A stretch of 14,069 bases of DNA from JBGCDD01 sp045105075 (GTDB lineage Bacteria; Pseudomonadota; Alphaproteobacteria; Rhodobacterales; Rhodobacteraceae), in the NCBI GenBank assembly GCA_045105075.1, contig JBGCDD010000242.1, forward strand, positions 1-14,069. Reading direction: 5' to 3'. Shown one piece after another: positions 13,932-14,069 of the stretch. The position numbers were made by a program, and so were the translations under genes. Within the stretch, counting starts at the first letter, position 1, and each line of letters opens with the position of its first letter. The notes below the pieces were generated by a model. That model was not told where the DNA came from, searched no databases, and saw only the letters and a list, made by a program, of their open reading frames with translations.

Positions 13932-14069
13932 TCAACGCATCCAGAACCCTTCTGATTTGATGCGGTTGCGAATGACCTGTTCACGCCGGGGCAGGTTGGT
14001 TTGATCAAACAGCGCCCGCACTTTGGCACCGCGCCCCTGAAACACCATCCGCTTGATCGGATCATAGGC
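13932..14069 (-). CDS. C-terminal end of an unrecognised protein (start beyond the window)
   Basis: Reading the minus strand from the window edge gives 45 residues and a TGA (13934-13932). The piece runs from AYDPIKRMVFQGRGAKVRAL through FDQTNLPRREQVIRNRIKSE to GFWMR at the end. It is basic and probably helical, with a composition like a real protein and unlike shadow frames. The stop sits six bases from a strong hairpin, as expected for a true gene end, and the gene converges on 13245-13889. I do not recognise the family. A longer open frame on the same strand (13835-14065) overlaps it in another reading frame and is rejected. Confidence 0.6.
   Translation of the reverse strand, partial: AYDPIKRMVFQGRGAKVRALFDQTNLPRREQVIRNRIKSEGFWMR

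Noticed and set aside
13835..14065. Minus-strand open frame of 76 codons at the window end
   Set aside because: Its frame differs from the 45-residue gene end at 13932-14069, runs into the stop end of the plus-strand gene and through the terminator hairpin, and has a composition unlike a normal protein.

Overview
The window looks like chromosomal DNA of a marine alphaproteobacterium of the Rhodobacterales (Roseobacter group). The evidence is the gene set and order (helicase tail, S4 protein, FdxA, CarD), the G+C-rich codon use, the protein styles, and a short intergenic repeat typical of those genomes. These are judgements from reading; no database search was run. There are 12 complete protein genes and 2 gene ends cut by the window edges. 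I see no tRNA, rRNA, IS element, prophage or CRISPR array, and no gene-free stretch longer than about 220 bases.

Layout. (1) 1-1866, plus strand: tail of a large helicase-like protein, an Hsp15-like S4 RNA-binding protein, the 7Fe-8S ferredoxin FdxA, an intrinsic terminator, then a CarD-family RNA polymerase-binding regulator with a structured leader. (2) 1998-5464: a BT1-like/MFS membrane transporter converges on cobS. cobS is divergent from cobT, so the last two steps of adenosylcobalamin nucleotide-loop assembly share a 79-base intergenic region. (3) 5469-7895, minus strand: a KefB/KefC-type cation:proton antiporter with a C-terminal NAD-binding RCK domain, and upstream of it an Lrp/AsnC regulator. 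(4) 8038-9132: hppD (4-hydroxyphenylpyruvate dioxygenase, tyrosine catabolism), divergent from the Lrp gene, which is therefore the likely regulator. (5) 9133-9210: a short G/C-rich structured repeat between convergent genes. (6) 9211-11592, minus: a 793-residue single-pass membrane protein of unknown function. Its N-terminus resembles secretion/pilus ATPase-like (GspL/PilM) domains and its C-terminus resembles GspC/PilP, with a long proline-rich linker between. (7) 11780-13072, minus: metY (O-acetylhomoserine sulfhydrylase). (8) 13245-13889, plus: an unrecognised protein with a ribbon-helix-helix-like segment, preceded by a nested inverted repeat. (9) 13932-14069, minus: the C-terminus of an unrecognised protein.

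Most of the window is ordinary housekeeping and accessory metabolism, and I do not see a clear new multi-gene system. The items most worth a second look are the GspL/GspC-like hybrid protein, the paired hairpins in the carD leader, the long nested inverted repeat before the ribbon-helix-helix-like gene, the 32-base palindrome after metY, and the Roseobacter-type intergenic repeat after hppD.
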